A DNA stretch of 64,000 bases, from assembly GCF_004341825.1 (NCBI RefSeq), contig NZ_SMAG01000001.1:646712-710711 (forward strand), in the 5' to 3' direction. Position 1 is the stretch's first letter. The number at the start of each line of letters is the position of its first letter. The stretch is from Hazenella coriacea. GTDB taxonomy: Bacteria > Bacillota > Bacilli > Thermoactinomycetales > Thermoactinomycetaceae. A program made the translations under genes and the position numbers. Below are positions 50,857 through 59,274 of the stretch, one piece after another. The notes under the pieces were generated by a model that was given only the letters and a program-made list of their open reading frames with translations, was not told the DNA's origin and did no database searches.

Positions 50857-50876
50857 TGATTATCATATGATTCTCA
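50857..50876. promoter_or_regulatory. Fur-like palindrome at the suf transcription start
   Basis: TGATTATCATATGATTCTCA is a near-perfect dyad containing GATAAT-type hexamers on the minus strand. It sits immediately after the suf -10, over the predicted start site, where a repressor would block transcription. Iron control by a Fur-type protein is an inference from motif and position. Confidence 0.4.
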
Positions 50877-50880
50877 TTTC

Positions 50881-50909
50881 ATTCTACTCTACATGTATTC
50901 CTATATCAA
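50881..50909 (-). promoter_or_regulatory. Promoter of sufCDSUB
   Basis: On the minus strand TTGATA (50909-50904), exactly 17 bases, then TAGAAT (50886-50881). The 5' leader to sufC is about 160 bases. Confidence 0.6.
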
Positions 50910-51032
50910 GAGAAGAATGTACAGTTGCTTGTATTATTTCCTACACCTATTGACAAAACACCAATTTCATGCCTAATTAACATTAAAGTCCTAATGATTA
51001 AAACGATGATCCTCATAAAGGAGATCTTCCAT

Positions 51033-51221
51033 ATGAATCCGATTCGCTGTATCGAGTGTTATAAACACCGACCTGGAGGGAGATGCCAATTTTGTCCCCT
51101 TCATAAAAAGAACCGCCCTAATTATCGCTCGATCGGTGACGGTTGGTTTGTAAAAGTTGATGAATCTAATCTGTCCTCCAACAAGAACGGGAAATCTAAT
51201 GAAATAGAAAGTAACGATTAG
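51033..51221 (+). CDS. Small CxxC protein, hypothetical
   Basis: 62 residues starting at ATG 51033 with AAAGGAG upstream. Two Cys pairs (CIEC near residue 6 and CQFC near 18) sit in a basic N-terminal half and could bind zinc; the C-terminal part is polar and rich in Ser, Asn and Glu. I do not recognise a family. It is a single gene, divergent from the suf operon and closed by a good terminator. Confidence 0.6.
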   Translation: MNPIRCIECYKHRPGGRCQFCPLHKKNRPNYRSIGDGWFVKVDESNLSSNKNGKSNEIESND

Positions 51222-51253
51222 ATCACACTTCCTTCTTTGACCTTCCTTCTCCA

Positions 51254-51294
51254 TAGCTAATCGCTTCGCATCATCAAAAGTGATTAGCTATTTT
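51254..51294 (+). terminator. Terminator after the small CxxC gene
   Basis: TAGCTAATCGCTT pairs with AAGTGATTAGCTA (one G-T pair) and is followed by TTTTATG. Confidence 0.8.
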
Positions 51295-51374
51295 ATGTAT
51301 CATCATCTCAAAATAAAGCCAATTGTGAAGTATTTAAGAAGGAGTTTAAACAATTTAAAGAAACCGCCCTGCGA

Positions 51375-51392
51375 ATGTGAATAGTTTCACAT
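51375..51392. promoter_or_regulatory. Rex-type redox operator
   Basis: ATGTGAATAGTTTCACAT is a perfect 7-4-7 dyad, matching the Rex consensus TTGTGAA-N4-TTCACAA except for the outermost base pair. It lies about 30 bases upstream of TATAAT (51424-51429) and 155 before the LDH-like gene, implying NADH/NAD-dependent repression. Confidence 0.65.
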
Positions 51393-51423
51393 ATCGGTAA
51401 AACAACCCTAACCGGTTCTGTTA

Positions 51424-51429
51424 TATAAT
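51424..51429 (+). promoter_or_regulatory. -10 element of the LDH-like gene
   Basis: TATAAT at 51424-51429 has no convincing -35 at the normal distance. The Rex-type dyad is just upstream of where the -35 should be, so an activator-independent but weak promoter is likely. Confidence 0.4.
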
Positions 51430-51546
51430 GAAACGAAGAAAATAGACCGTTTTTAACTAAGAACATGCTAAAAGATACGTAAAGTAGTTTTGTTTTTATG
51501 AGTATTCGTGTTCGTAGTTGAACAAGGAGTGAAGGGATGATTCGAT

Positions 51547-52503
51547 ATGTTAACGTTCAGGAGTAGGGGGAGTAAAATTGTCGTTGTCGGGACAGGTTTG
51601 ATCGGTACTAGCTATGCTTTTACGATGATGAATCAGGGACTTTGTGAAGAGTTGGTGCTAGTTGATCAAAATCATGAAAAAGCAGAAGGTTATGCCATGG
51701 ATCTCAATTTCGGACTCCCATTTGCCCATCCCATCAAAATCTGGGCTGGTGACTATACGGATTGCCAAGATGCTGACATTGTTGTCATAACCACTTGCGC
51801 TGACCCGTTACTAGATGAAACACAAGATGATTCATTGGAACAAAGTGCCCAGATGATTCGTGATATTGTAGATCACGTCATGGCCAGCGGCTTTGATGGT
51901 ATCTTTCTAATCGCTACCCATCCTACCGATATTCTTTCCTATGTCAGTTGGAAATACTCGGGCTTACCCTCTAATCGGATTATAGGCTTGGGCACGATTC
52001 TGGATACCGCTCGATTAAAATATCTTCTGGGACAAGTATACCAAGTCAATCCAATCGATGTACATGCCTATATTATGGGAGAACAAGGGGAGACTGAATT
52101 TCCTGTGTGGAGTCATGCTGATATAGGGAGAAGATCCATCGCTGATCATCTAAAAACAGATAAAGGCCCATCTCAGAGAGAACTGGACCAAATATTCGAA
52201 AATGTGCGAGATACTGCACTTCATATCACAGAGAGAAAAGGAATTCCTTTTTACTCAGAAGCTATGGGATTAGTTCGTCTCACCCGTGCCATTCTTCACG
52301 ATGAACACTCCGTCCTTACTGTCTCCTGCTTATTATCAGGTGAGTATGATCTTCGTAATCTCTATATCAGTGTACCCGCAGTTGTAAATCGAACGGGGGT
52401 TCAAGAAATTATTGAATTAAATCTTCCTTTAAGAGAAAAGGAAAAACTTCGTTACTCTGCAAACATTCTTAAAAGATCTATGAGTAAGATTCTCATTCGT
52501 TAA
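51547..52503 (+). CDS. Lactate dehydrogenase-like protein lacking catalytic residues
   Basis: 318 residues with clear L-lactate/malate dehydrogenase ancestry along the whole length: NAD site VVVGTGLIGTSYA, SWKYSGLPSNRIIGLGT, LDTARLKYLLG, and VWSHADIG. The substrate Asp153 and Arg156 (LDSAR of LDH) remain. However, the mobile-loop Arg (GETR of LDH, R109) is Gln93 in DETQ, the Asn of the SNPVD motif is His125 in THPTD, and the catalytic His of GEHGD is Gln180 in GEQGE. Normal LDH chemistry is therefore unlikely. The frame is intact, and the gene has a Rex-type operator, so it is probably a maintained NAD(H)-binding pseudoenzyme or an enzyme with changed chemistry rather than decay. Confidence 0.85.
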   Translation: MLTFRSRGSKIVVVGTGLIGTSYAFTMMNQGLCEELVLVDQNHEKAEGYAMDLNFGLPFAHPIKIWAGDYTDCQDADIVVITTCADPLLDETQDDSLEQSAQMIRDIVDHVMASGFDGIFLIATHPTDILSYVSWKYSGLPSNRIIGLGTILDTARLKYLLGQVYQVNPIDVHAYIMGEQGETEFPVWSHADIGRRSIADHLKTDKGPSQRELDQIFENVRDTALHITERKGIPFYSEAMGLVRLTRAILHDEHSVLTVSCLLSGEYDLRNLYISVPAVVNRTGVQEIIELNLPLREKEKLRYSANILKRSMSKILIR

Positions 52504-52515
52504 AAAGTAGTTTCC

Positions 52516-52544
52516 AACTCTTCTGTTCCGTTAACAGAAGGGTT
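52516..52544 (+). terminator. Hairpin after the LDH-like gene
   Basis: AACTCTTCTGTT pairs with AACAGAAGGGTT (one weak pair); the following ATTTCATTATTTT is a loose T-rich tail. Confidence 0.6.
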
Positions 52545-52603
52545 ATTTCATTATTTTACAGTAGCTCAAGTAAAAATCATTCATCTGCAAATATCATAAG
52601 TTA

Positions 52604-53434
52604 TTATAAATCCGCTGTATTCGTTTCTTTTTTCTGCATTAAATAAAACTTTCTTCTGTACCATAATATAGCTCCGATTAAAATCGCTGTAACCAGTAAA
52701 CTACCTTCTGCACCAAAATTACTCCCTGAAATTATAGCAGAACCATGAGGTTCCATCTGAATCAATGAAGTATTTTCCAATCCAGACACACGAAAACCAA
52801 AAATGGGACCTTGAAAGAAATTCCATGTAAAATGAAGCCCAATGGGTCCCCAAATTCCTCCAGATACATCTCGATAGACCGCAAACAAAATCCCAGCCAA
52901 AAAAAGATTGATAATGGGAAATGCAGCTTCCCAAATTCCTGGATTAAGTGAATGCATTAAAGCAAATAAGAGCGAAGAGACAATCCAAGCTATCATTGTG
53001 GAAAATCGATAGCGCAACAACCCCTGTATATAACCTCGTGAAACAACCTCTTCACCAATTGCCACCATGACAAAAAGAGCTAGGAAAGAACTAGATGCCT
53101 TCCAAAACACTAAAGATCCATCAAACCCTTCTATTTTAGCTCCACCTAAAAGGAGGATAAATCCAAAAGCAAGACTCATAAGCAGAATCCCCAGTCCTGC
53201 TCCCTTAAAAAAATGGAGAATTGGCTGACTCTGTTGTAATCCCAAAGACCAACCTCGTTTTGTTTCAAATAGAGTGTACATCGTGAGGACTGCAATAACA
53301 AAAGCAATATTTTGCCAAATCCCCGATAACAATAGCTCATCCATAAAAAAGCTAACAGGTAATGCAAAAATGATGGTAAATAAAAGGATTAGAAAAAGAA
53401 TCTTCCCCATCACTTCGCCTATTTTTAGTAGCAT
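52604..53434 (-). CDS. CPBP-family intramembrane metalloprotease
   Basis: 276 residues, about eight membrane helices. The CAAX-protease/bacteriocin-processing (PF02517) motifs are present: GEEVVSRGYIQG with the EExxxR glutamates (~143-148), FALMH (His ~165), and LHFTWNF with HxxxN (~205). They place the metal site inside the membrane. Members process prenylated or peptide substrates or give bacteriocin immunity; the substrate here is unknown. Start ATG 53434 follows GGAGGAATTTC. No obvious peptide substrate gene lies next to it. Confidence 0.88.
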   Translation of the reverse strand: MLLKIGEVMGKILFLILLFTIIFALPVSFFMDELLLSGIWQNIAFVIAVLTMYTLFETKRGWSLGLQQSQPILHFFKGAGLGILLMSLAFGFILLLGGAKIEGFDGSLVFWKASSSFLALFVMVAIGEEVVSRGYIQGLLRYRFSTMIAWIVSSLLFALMHSLNPGIWEAAFPIINLFLAGILFAVYRDVSGGIWGPIGLHFTWNFFQGPIFGFRVSGLENTSLIQMEPHGSAIISGSNFGAEGSLLVTAILIGAILWYRRKFYLMQKKETNTADL

Positions 53435-53879
53435 GAAATTCCTCCATCATATTGTTGGTTTTAACAAATCCTTCCTCTATTTTAATATATGAAATGTGAT
53501 GGAGGACATACTTTTTTATGAATACTATCTGTGGATCTCTGATACACTAGAAAGGTGAACTCTTCACCCAAAAAACATCCAACTATTAATTATAATACAA
53601 GAACATATGTTCGAGAATGTATAAAAACGCTGTACTTTTTAAGTTCACAAAATATCCTTATTTTTTCTTCCTATTTTACTGACTTAATAAAGTTTGTCCC
53701 CTTGCCCTTCTGCCAATTTTATTGCAAAATATGGGTATATGATTTATTTGTATTTGATTTTGAATTTAGGAAAAATTTAAAATCAAATTGTACTTATCCA
53801 TTGTTCCTCTCTTTATTTTATTTATTATAACCAATGTTTTTGTCCGACCTAGAAGCCGCTCTTGTAGGAGGCGTATAAA
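53435..53879. other. Divergent intergenic region
   Basis: 445 AT-rich bases between the CPBP protease and the next + strand gene. A 91-codon frame here is Phe/Leu/Tyr-rich and starts with GTG lacking a ribosome binding site, so I treat it as noncoding. It holds a LexA-box-like palindrome. Confidence 0.5.
53600..53613. promoter_or_regulatory. LexA/DinR-box-like palindrome
   Basis: AGAACATATGTTCG matches the Bacillus SOS box CGAACNNNNGTTCG at all but the first base, and TATAAT (53591-53596) abuts it. A single 8-base core match is expected by chance about once in a window this size. Confidence 0.3.
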
Positions 53880-54431
53880 ATGAAAAACTACTCATTTCCT
53901 AAGTCCGGGAGAGCCCAGATTCCCCCCCAGATTCATCATTCTCCCATCGAAATACATGATCTAGTTTGTTTAGATGATTTTTCTGTACCAACTGTACCCT
54001 TGTATTCTTCGCTATTTGCACATCATTCGGGAGTAGCAGATCGAACGACCAAAATTCGTGTTTCCTTAGAAAAAAAGGATCAAGAGCGATACCTAGCAAG
54101 TTTTATGAAAAAGCGTCTATTAACCATTTGGAAAAGCAAACGAGCACTCGTCAAAGCAGCACCAAACCTTCCAGAGCTCATTGAACAGCTCATCTATCGA
54201 AACGTCTACACGGAATTACAATCGTGTATGATTACCTCCTATGAAGAAGATTTCGATGCACCACTAATTCCATTTACATTGTTCAGTTGGATTCAATATT
54301 CAAAGATGATCGCTCAAACACTAAATAAGCATTGGGATATGGTTTATTGGGATGAGATCATGGATTACTTTCAACACTTTTCTCAGTTTCAATCGCTTGA
54401 AGAACTCTTGAATGGAGAAATGAGCAAGTAA
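53880..54431 (+). CDS. Hypothetical protein
   Basis: 183 residues starting at ATG 53880 with GTAGGAGG upstream. Soluble and mostly helical after residue 60, with a Lys/Arg-rich middle (KKRLLTIWKSKRALVK) and a Trp/Tyr-rich C-terminal third. There is no signal peptide, membrane segment or motif that I recognise. It lies alone between two divergent or convergent neighbours. Confidence 0.7.
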   Translation: MKNYSFPKSGRAQIPPQIHHSPIEIHDLVCLDDFSVPTVPLYSSLFAHHSGVADRTTKIRVSLEKKDQERYLASFMKKRLLTIWKSKRALVKAAPNLPELIEQLIYRNVYTELQSCMITSYEEDFDAPLIPFTLFSWIQYSKMIAQTLNKHWDMVYWDEIMDYFQHFSQFQSLEELLNGEMSK

Positions 54432-54753
54432 TCAACCATCATCATGTTTGCGAAGCTTCGTTCTCATACATTTCCTTTTTTCATCTTCGCGCTTCGCCAC
54501 GCCCTCATCTATTATCTAATTATCTATTCCCCTTCCATGTTTGATTTTAGAATCAAATTTCTTCAAAAATCATTTTAAACGATAATAGATCAACACAAAA
54601 TTATAACGATAACATATATGTATTCTTTTCTGTTCTTTTAGTAGAAAAGCTTCTTGCTTTATATTAATATTCTTGACCAACCCATCTACCAAATGGGTTG
54701 GTCTTTATAATATTACTCTACAACATTAACCCTTATGGGTAATCACAAACTCT
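54432..54753. other. Convergent intergenic region
   Basis: 320 bases between converging genes. Apart from the strong hairpin at 54675-54703 I see nothing in it. Confidence 0.5.
54675..54703 (+). terminator. Strong hairpin terminator
   Basis: Perfect 11-bp arms (GACCAACCCAT 54675-54685 with ATGGGTTGGTC 54693-54703) and a 7-base loop, followed by TTTATAATATT on the + strand. It may stop both converging transcripts. Confidence 0.7.
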
Positions 54754-55227
54754 TTATGAGCGATTTGCAACGGTTTCCATATACTCTTCTTTAAAATACT
54801 CAATCACTTTTTCCATCATCACTTTACGTGTTAAAATTCCTACAAATTGACCTTTGATATCGATAATCGGAATATAAGAACGGTTAACTAGCACTTCAAA
54901 AGCGAATGAAAATATTGAATTGGCTAGAATCCCGGAATGGTTTAAATCCATAGCTTCATACACTTTATGTTTACTTAAGCTAGAAAAGTCGATATCATTA
55001 CCTGTCCCCAAACGAAGCATAAAGTCAAGAATTTCCGTTTTACCGATTAATCCCTCTACTTGACCCAATTGATTAATCACTGGAACCGAGTTGGTCCCCT
55101 TCCGAGTTAATACCAATAACGCTCGTTCCAATGACCAATCTGGATCGATGACTACCACCTGTTCTTTCGGGATAATCAGAGGGGTAATTTCTCTTGAGAA
55201 TAAGTAACCAGCTTGTTGACTTGGCAT
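54754..55227 (-). CDS. CBS-pair protein, CbpB/DarB-like c-di-AMP receptor
   Basis: 157 residues made of two CBS domains (about 20-75 and 85-145), with typical NSVPVINQLGQVEGLIGKTEI and RSYIPIIDIKGQFVGILTRK turns. Size and arrangement fit CbpB (YkuL/DarB) of Bacillus, a cytosolic protein that binds c-di-AMP and, when free, activates (p)ppGpp synthesis by Rel. ATG 55227 has AAGGAG 9 bases upstream; a TTG two codons earlier is too close. The gene is preceded by a c-di-AMP riboswitch on its own strand, which strongly supports the link to this nucleotide. Confidence 0.8.
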   Translation of the reverse strand: MPSQQAGYLFSREITPLIIPKEQVVVIDPDWSLERALLVLTRKGTNSVPVINQLGQVEGLIGKTEILDFMLRLGTGNDIDFSSLSKHKVYEAMDLNHSGILANSIFSFAFEVLVNRSYIPIIDIKGQFVGILTRKVMMEKVIEYFKEEYMETVANRS

Positions 55228-55283
55228 GCGCAAAAACTCCTTAATCCCCCTTATCCAAAGGGGTTCATTATATTTTTGTGCAT

Positions 55284-55318
55284 AAAAAAACCACCAGAGT
55301 GGTTAATAACTCTGCTGG
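55284..55318 (-). terminator. Riboswitch-controlled terminator before the CBS gene
   Basis: On the minus strand CCAGCAGAGT pairs with ACTCTGGTGG (one mismatch) and runs into seven U residues. A shorter alternative hairpin (AACCAC 55289-55294 with GTGGTT 55299-55304) uses the same bases, so the two structures are mutually exclusive. Confidence 0.7.
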
Positions 55319-55344
55319 CTGTTTGCCACGAAAAATAACCCCCA

Positions 55345-55500
55345 CTCTTCTCTCGAAACGCTTACGAGGTTAGCTGACGGATTCGGGTCTTTACTGAGAG
55401 ATAACCCTACCTGCTCATGTTCACAGGATTCACCCCAAAAATGGTTCCCCCGCTCCAGATGGACTCAGCGAATTTGGAATGGCGCTCAAAGGTAATATTT
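55345..55500 (-). ncRNA. c-di-AMP riboswitch (ydaO/yuaA class)
   Basis: The minus strand carries the hallmark conserved blocks of the ydaO aptamer in order: GAGCGGGGGAACCA, GGGGTGAATCC, CCCGAATCCGTCAGCTAA and CCTCGTAAGC. Between the second and third lies a variable arm, as is normal. A terminator hairpin follows about 30 bases later, then the CbpB-like gene, so ligand binding is expected to switch off read-through. The outer ends of the aptamer are approximate. Confidence 0.9.
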
Positions 55501-55613
55501 ACTTCCTCCATCATGTTACCCCTGTCAACATGGGTTGTCAATAACCTATAAGGTATTATTTTTTCAAGGTTCTACCTAATTACCTGGGGGTTCACCAAAA
55601 ATCTACTTTCAAT

Positions 55614-57407
55614 TCATGACTCTGTCAAAGCAAGAAACTCTTCAACATCTGCAAGAACTAATTGAACTGCATGATCCCAAAAGTGTCTCTGAGTAAGGTC
55701 TACTCCTAAATGTTTCATAGCAAGATCTTCAACTGTCATACTTCCTGTATCTCTAAGTAGTTGAACATACTTCTCCGCAAACGAATCACCTTCAGATAAA
55801 GCTTGAGCATAGATCCCCATACTAAATAAAAACCCAAATGTATATGGAAAATTGTAAAAAGGAACATAAGTATTGAAGAAATGAAGTTTGGAAGCCCAAA
55901 AGTGAGGATGATAATCATCAAGGATGCCAGCAAATCCTTCCTTCTGTGCATCAATCATCAATGAGCATAGGTCATCAGCACTGACTGGTCCTTGCTTTCT
56001 AGCTTCATGGAAACGAGTTTCAAATAAGAAGCGTGTATGAATATCCATGAAGAAAGCAACAGCTCGTTGGAGTTTCTCTTCAAGAAGAGTGATTTTTGTT
56101 TCTTTCGATTGAGATTGTTTAATCGCTGCATCTGTTACTAGTAACTCAGCAAAGGTAGAAGCTGTTTCAGCTACATTCATCGCATATTTCTGTGCCATCA
56201 ACGGCAAATCTGTCATCACATATTGATGATAAGCATGACCTAATTCATGAGCAAGTGTAGAAACATTATTACTTGTCCCTGCAAACGTCATAAAGATTCT
56301 CGTTTGTTTTTTCAATGGAAAACTGGTACAAAAACCTCCTGGTCGTTTTCCTGGGCGGTCTTCTGCCTCAATCCAGCGTTGTTCAAATGCTTTTCTTGAA
56401 AAATGAGCCATATCTGGATGGAATGTTTTAAATTGCTCGAAGATAAATTGAGCAGCTTCTTCATAAGTAAACGATGTTTGATCACCTGGAAGAGGAGCAT
56501 AAACATCTGAAAAACTTAATCGTTTAACTCCTAAAAGCCCAGCTTTTCTCTCCAAATAAGGGATTAATTGATGTTTAGCATCTTCAATCGCTGACCACAT
56601 GACCTCTAAAGTTTCTTTCTTCATCCGATTATCATCTAAAGGCTCTTTTAAAAAGGAATCCCAACCACGATGTTTGTATAATTGAAGACGATAACCTGCA
56701 AGGTGATTTAATACCGTAGAGAGAATGGGTGCTTCCTGTTGCCAAGCAGCTTCCCATGCTTTAAAAACCTTTTGACGAACGGAGCGATCTGGGTGATCCA
56801 TTTTATTAGCCGCTTGACCTGCTGAAAGGTGAACCACCTCCCCATTTTCTTCTATAGGAATTTGAATTTGACCAACAATCTTATTGTACATTTGGCCCCA
56901 AGCGTGATAACCATCTACAGACAAATCACTGACCAACGCTTCTTGTTCAGCTGATAATTTCTTCCTAGCCAATGTTCGAATCTCGGACAGCTGATAAGAG
57001 ATGGGCTGAAGCCTTTCATCATCAATTAAACGATTCCACGCTTGGTCTGTAAGCTTAGTAATTTTACTTTCTAACGAAGTTTGAACTGATTGTAAACAAG
57101 CTAATAACTGTGTACTTTTCCCTCTTAATAACTGTGCTTGCTCATCTCGAGCATTTTGTGCATTTAAACAACTGATAAATGCACTAGCCTCTGAAATCCT
57201 CCCGCTTATTTCCTGAAATCCATTAATACAATGAATCCACTCAGAAGCATCAATATCATCCGTTGTGATATCTAATTCCAAAATTTTCTCCTTCAGAGCT
57301 GGAAAATCTCTTTTAATTGCTTTCAAATGTTGGTCTAAAGAGCTCGAGGTACTACCTCCAGGAAAAATAACATCTAGATCCCAAACTTGCGAGTATGTTT
57401 GCGACAA
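55614..57407 (-). CDS. Oligoendopeptidase F family metallopeptidase
   Basis: 597 residues, M3B family. The zinc site HELGHAYHQYV (HExxH) lies near residue 390, with the downstream Glu in NVAETAST. Upstream helical domains form the clamshell that limits substrates to short peptides. Cytosolic; cleaves oligopeptides of about 7-17 residues in peptide turnover. Start is TTG 57407 with AGGGTGA upstream, as no in-frame ATG fits the conserved MSQTYSQVWDLD start. Confidence 0.92.
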   Translation of the reverse strand: MSQTYSQVWDLDVIFPGGSTSSSLDQHLKAIKRDFPALKEKILELDITTDDIDASEWIHCINGFQEISGRISEASAFISCLNAQNARDEQAQLLRGKSTQLLACLQSVQTSLESKITKLTDQAWNRLIDDERLQPISYQLSEIRTLARKKLSAEQEALVSDLSVDGYHAWGQMYNKIVGQIQIPIEENGEVVHLSAGQAANKMDHPDRSVRQKVFKAWEAAWQQEAPILSTVLNHLAGYRLQLYKHRGWDSFLKEPLDDNRMKKETLEVMWSAIEDAKHQLIPYLERKAGLLGVKRLSFSDVYAPLPGDQTSFTYEEAAQFIFEQFKTFHPDMAHFSRKAFEQRWIEAEDRPGKRPGGFCTSFPLKKQTRIFMTFAGTSNNVSTLAHELGHAYHQYVMTDLPLMAQKYAMNVAETASTFAELLVTDAAIKQSQSKETKITLLEEKLQRAVAFFMDIHTRFLFETRFHEARKQGPVSADDLCSLMIDAQKEGFAGILDDYHPHFWASKLHFFNTYVPFYNFPYTFGFLFSMGIYAQALSEGDSFAEKYVQLLRDTGSMTVEDLAMKHLGVDLTQRHFWDHAVQLVLADVEEFLALTES

Positions 57408-57780
57408 TGATAATCACCCTAACAAAAAATTTTCTAATTATAAAATATCTCTAAAATCATTGTACTCGGTCTTTCATTCACCATTCAAGAGAACATTTCA
57501 TTTATTATCAAACCAACTAGATTAGTTTGGCGAATAAAGGAAATAAATAGTTATTCATTTACTAGTGCTCGTGTAATAAAAATATCTCTTCCTTTCTTAT
57601 ATACCTTATATCCATTTTTTCAAATCATAAGATTAAAGACAAACCACCCATGGAGTCAAACATTTTTTATTTAAAAATATTTATATAATTTTTCAATAAA
57701 ATATACGATCTACTATTATTATTTTCATCATATGTATTTAATCGGCATATATAATACTGTAAATAAAATAAACAAGTTCA
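57408..57780. other. AT-rich intergenic region
   Basis: About 370 bases, very AT-rich. No gene and no convincing promoter can be supported. Confidence 0.5.
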
Positions 57781-57809
57781 AAAAACCACCTAATTTTCCA
57801 TAGGTGGTC
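57781..57809 (-). terminator. Terminator after the CMD-family gene
   Basis: On the minus strand ACCACCTA pairs with TAGGTGGT around 8 bases and ends in a six-base T-run. Confidence 0.85.
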
Positions 57810-57816
57810 TTCATTC

Positions 57817-58176
57817 TTAGTGGATATTTCTATTTTGAAACTGGTTACATGCATCTTGTACAAGTGTAACAGTTTGTGACATGGCCATTCCACCTGCAAA
57901 TGCACTACTAACGGTGGCTGCTTCTAATATTTCCTGTTCGCTAGCCCCTTGATCAACAGCACCCTTGGTATGATAAATGATACAATATTCATCATTACTA
58001 TAAACACCTAACGACAAAGCAATTAGATGTTTCATCTTGGTAGATAACTCCCCTTCAGCAAAACAAGTTTCCGTAAATTGATTATACTTACCAATTACAT
58101 CAGGAAGTTGTTTAACTAACTTCCCAACACCTTCTTTATATTCTTGTAAAGATTGCTGAATCATTGAACCTTCCAT
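57817..58176 (-). CDS. Carboxymuconolactone decarboxylase-family (AhpD-like) protein
   Basis: 119 residues with the CMD/AhpD fold signature: a conserved Glu/Lys helix LSTKMKHLIALSLGV, then EYCIIYHTKGA with Cys-x3-His, and a Gly-Ala-Ser turn. Family members act as small alkyl-hydroperoxide reductases or decarboxylases; having one Cys of the usual CxxC pair (YC-II-YH) makes classical AhpD disulfide chemistry less likely. I chose ATG 58176, since AAGGAGG lies about 11 bases upstream and inside any longer frame. Confidence 0.8.
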   Translation of the reverse strand: MEGSMIQQSLQEYKEGVGKLVKQLPDVIGKYNQFTETCFAEGELSTKMKHLIALSLGVYSNDEYCIIYHTKGAVDQGASEQEILEAATVSSAFAGGMAMSQTVTLVQDACNQFQNRNIH

Positions 58177-58287
58177 TTTGTACGATGCCTCCTTAACCTT
58201 CAAATTCATCCTTGCTATCTTACCCAGTTGTTTTTTGAACCATTCATCAGGATGGAGGGTTATACAAAAGGTGCAGTTCCCTTTAAT

Positions 58288-59274
58288 CTAAGTCATACGG
58301 AGGATGAGCTTCCCAATATTCTTATTTTGCTCCATATATTGATGAGCTTCTTTGACATGCTCCCAAGAAAAAATACGATCAATCACTGGCTTCAGCTCTC
58401 CTGTTTGAAAAAGAGGTAAGGCATAAGAAGAAAATTGATGAGTTAGTTCTGCTTTATAGGCATGATCTCGAGTTCGTAAAGTAGTTCCTGTAATTTGCAG
58501 TCGTTTGGATATTATTTTGGCGAGATTAAACGTTGGGACTTTGGCTCCTCCCAGAGTACTAATTAACACTAGCCGCCCATCTACTTGTAAGACATCTATA
58601 TTTTGTTCCCAATGGGCAGCTCCTACAAAATCAAGAATGAGATCGACACCTTTTCCCTCAGTCACTTGTAATACTCTTTTGGAAAATGGTTCTTTTTTAT
58701 AGTTAAAAGCGTGACTTGCCCCCAACTTTAGACATGCTCGACACTTTGTTTCTGAACCCGTAGTGACGATCGCTTTAGAACCATTCTGTTTAACCAGCTG
58801 AATGGCAGCAGTTCCTACTCCACTAGCTCCTGCATGAATGAGTACCTTTTCTTTGCGTTGTAAACGCCCTACCCAGAACAAAGCTTGAAATGCAGTGAGA
58901 TAAACTTCTGGAATGGCAGCTGCTTGCTCAAAAGAAAGAGAATCAGGAATAGGCATCGCTAAGGTTCCTGGGATCGTTACATACTCAGCATAGCCACCTC
59001 CTGGCAACAATCCAAATACACGATCCCCCACCTTCCAATCACTTCGACACTTCTCCCCAACTTCTTCAATGATTCCAGCCATTTCCAAACCAAGAATGGG
59101 GCTCGCTCCCAAAGGAGGCGGATATTTTCCTTTTCTCTGTAAGATATCTGCTCGGTTACATGCCGTTGCTTTTACTTTGACCAAAATTTCATCTTTTTGA
59201 GGTTTTGGTGTCGGAACTTCTCCAAACAAAAGCTGTTCGACTCCTCCAGGTTGTTTGATCAGAACCGCTTTCAA
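58288..59274 (-). CDS. Zinc-free medium-chain dehydrogenase, quinone oxidoreductase type
   Basis: 328 residues, PIG3/QOR-like subgroup of the MDR superfamily. It has CNRADILQRKGKYPPPLG and GLEMAGIIEEVG near the N-terminus and the NADPH site HAGASGVGTAAIQLVK near residue 145. The catalytic zinc ligands of alcohol dehydrogenases are absent. It should reduce quinones or enones with NADPH in the cytosol. Start is TTG 59274 with GGAGG 8 bases upstream. Confidence 0.9.
   Translation of the reverse strand: MKAVLIKQPGGVEQLLFGEVPTPKPQKDEILVKVKATACNRADILQRKGKYPPPLGASPILGLEMAGIIEEVGEKCRSDWKVGDRVFGLLPGGGYAEYVTIPGTLAMPIPDSLSFEQAAAIPEVYLTAFQALFWVGRLQRKEKVLIHAGASGVGTAAIQLVKQNGSKAIVTTGSETKCRACLKLGASHAFNYKKEPFSKRVLQVTEGKGVDLILDFVGAAHWEQNIDVLQVDGRLVLISTLGGAKVPTFNLAKIISKRLQITGTTLRTRDHAYKAELTHQFSSYALPLFQTGELKPVIDRIFSWEHVKEAHQYMEQNKNIGKLILRMT

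Noticed and set aside
50991..51254. 87-codon minus-strand frame
   Set aside because: Antisense to the small CxxC gene, which has a proper ribosome binding site and Cys motifs.
53555..53830. 91-codon + strand frame
   Set aside because: GTG start without ribosome binding site and Phe/Leu/Tyr-rich composition expected from AT-rich noncoding DNA.
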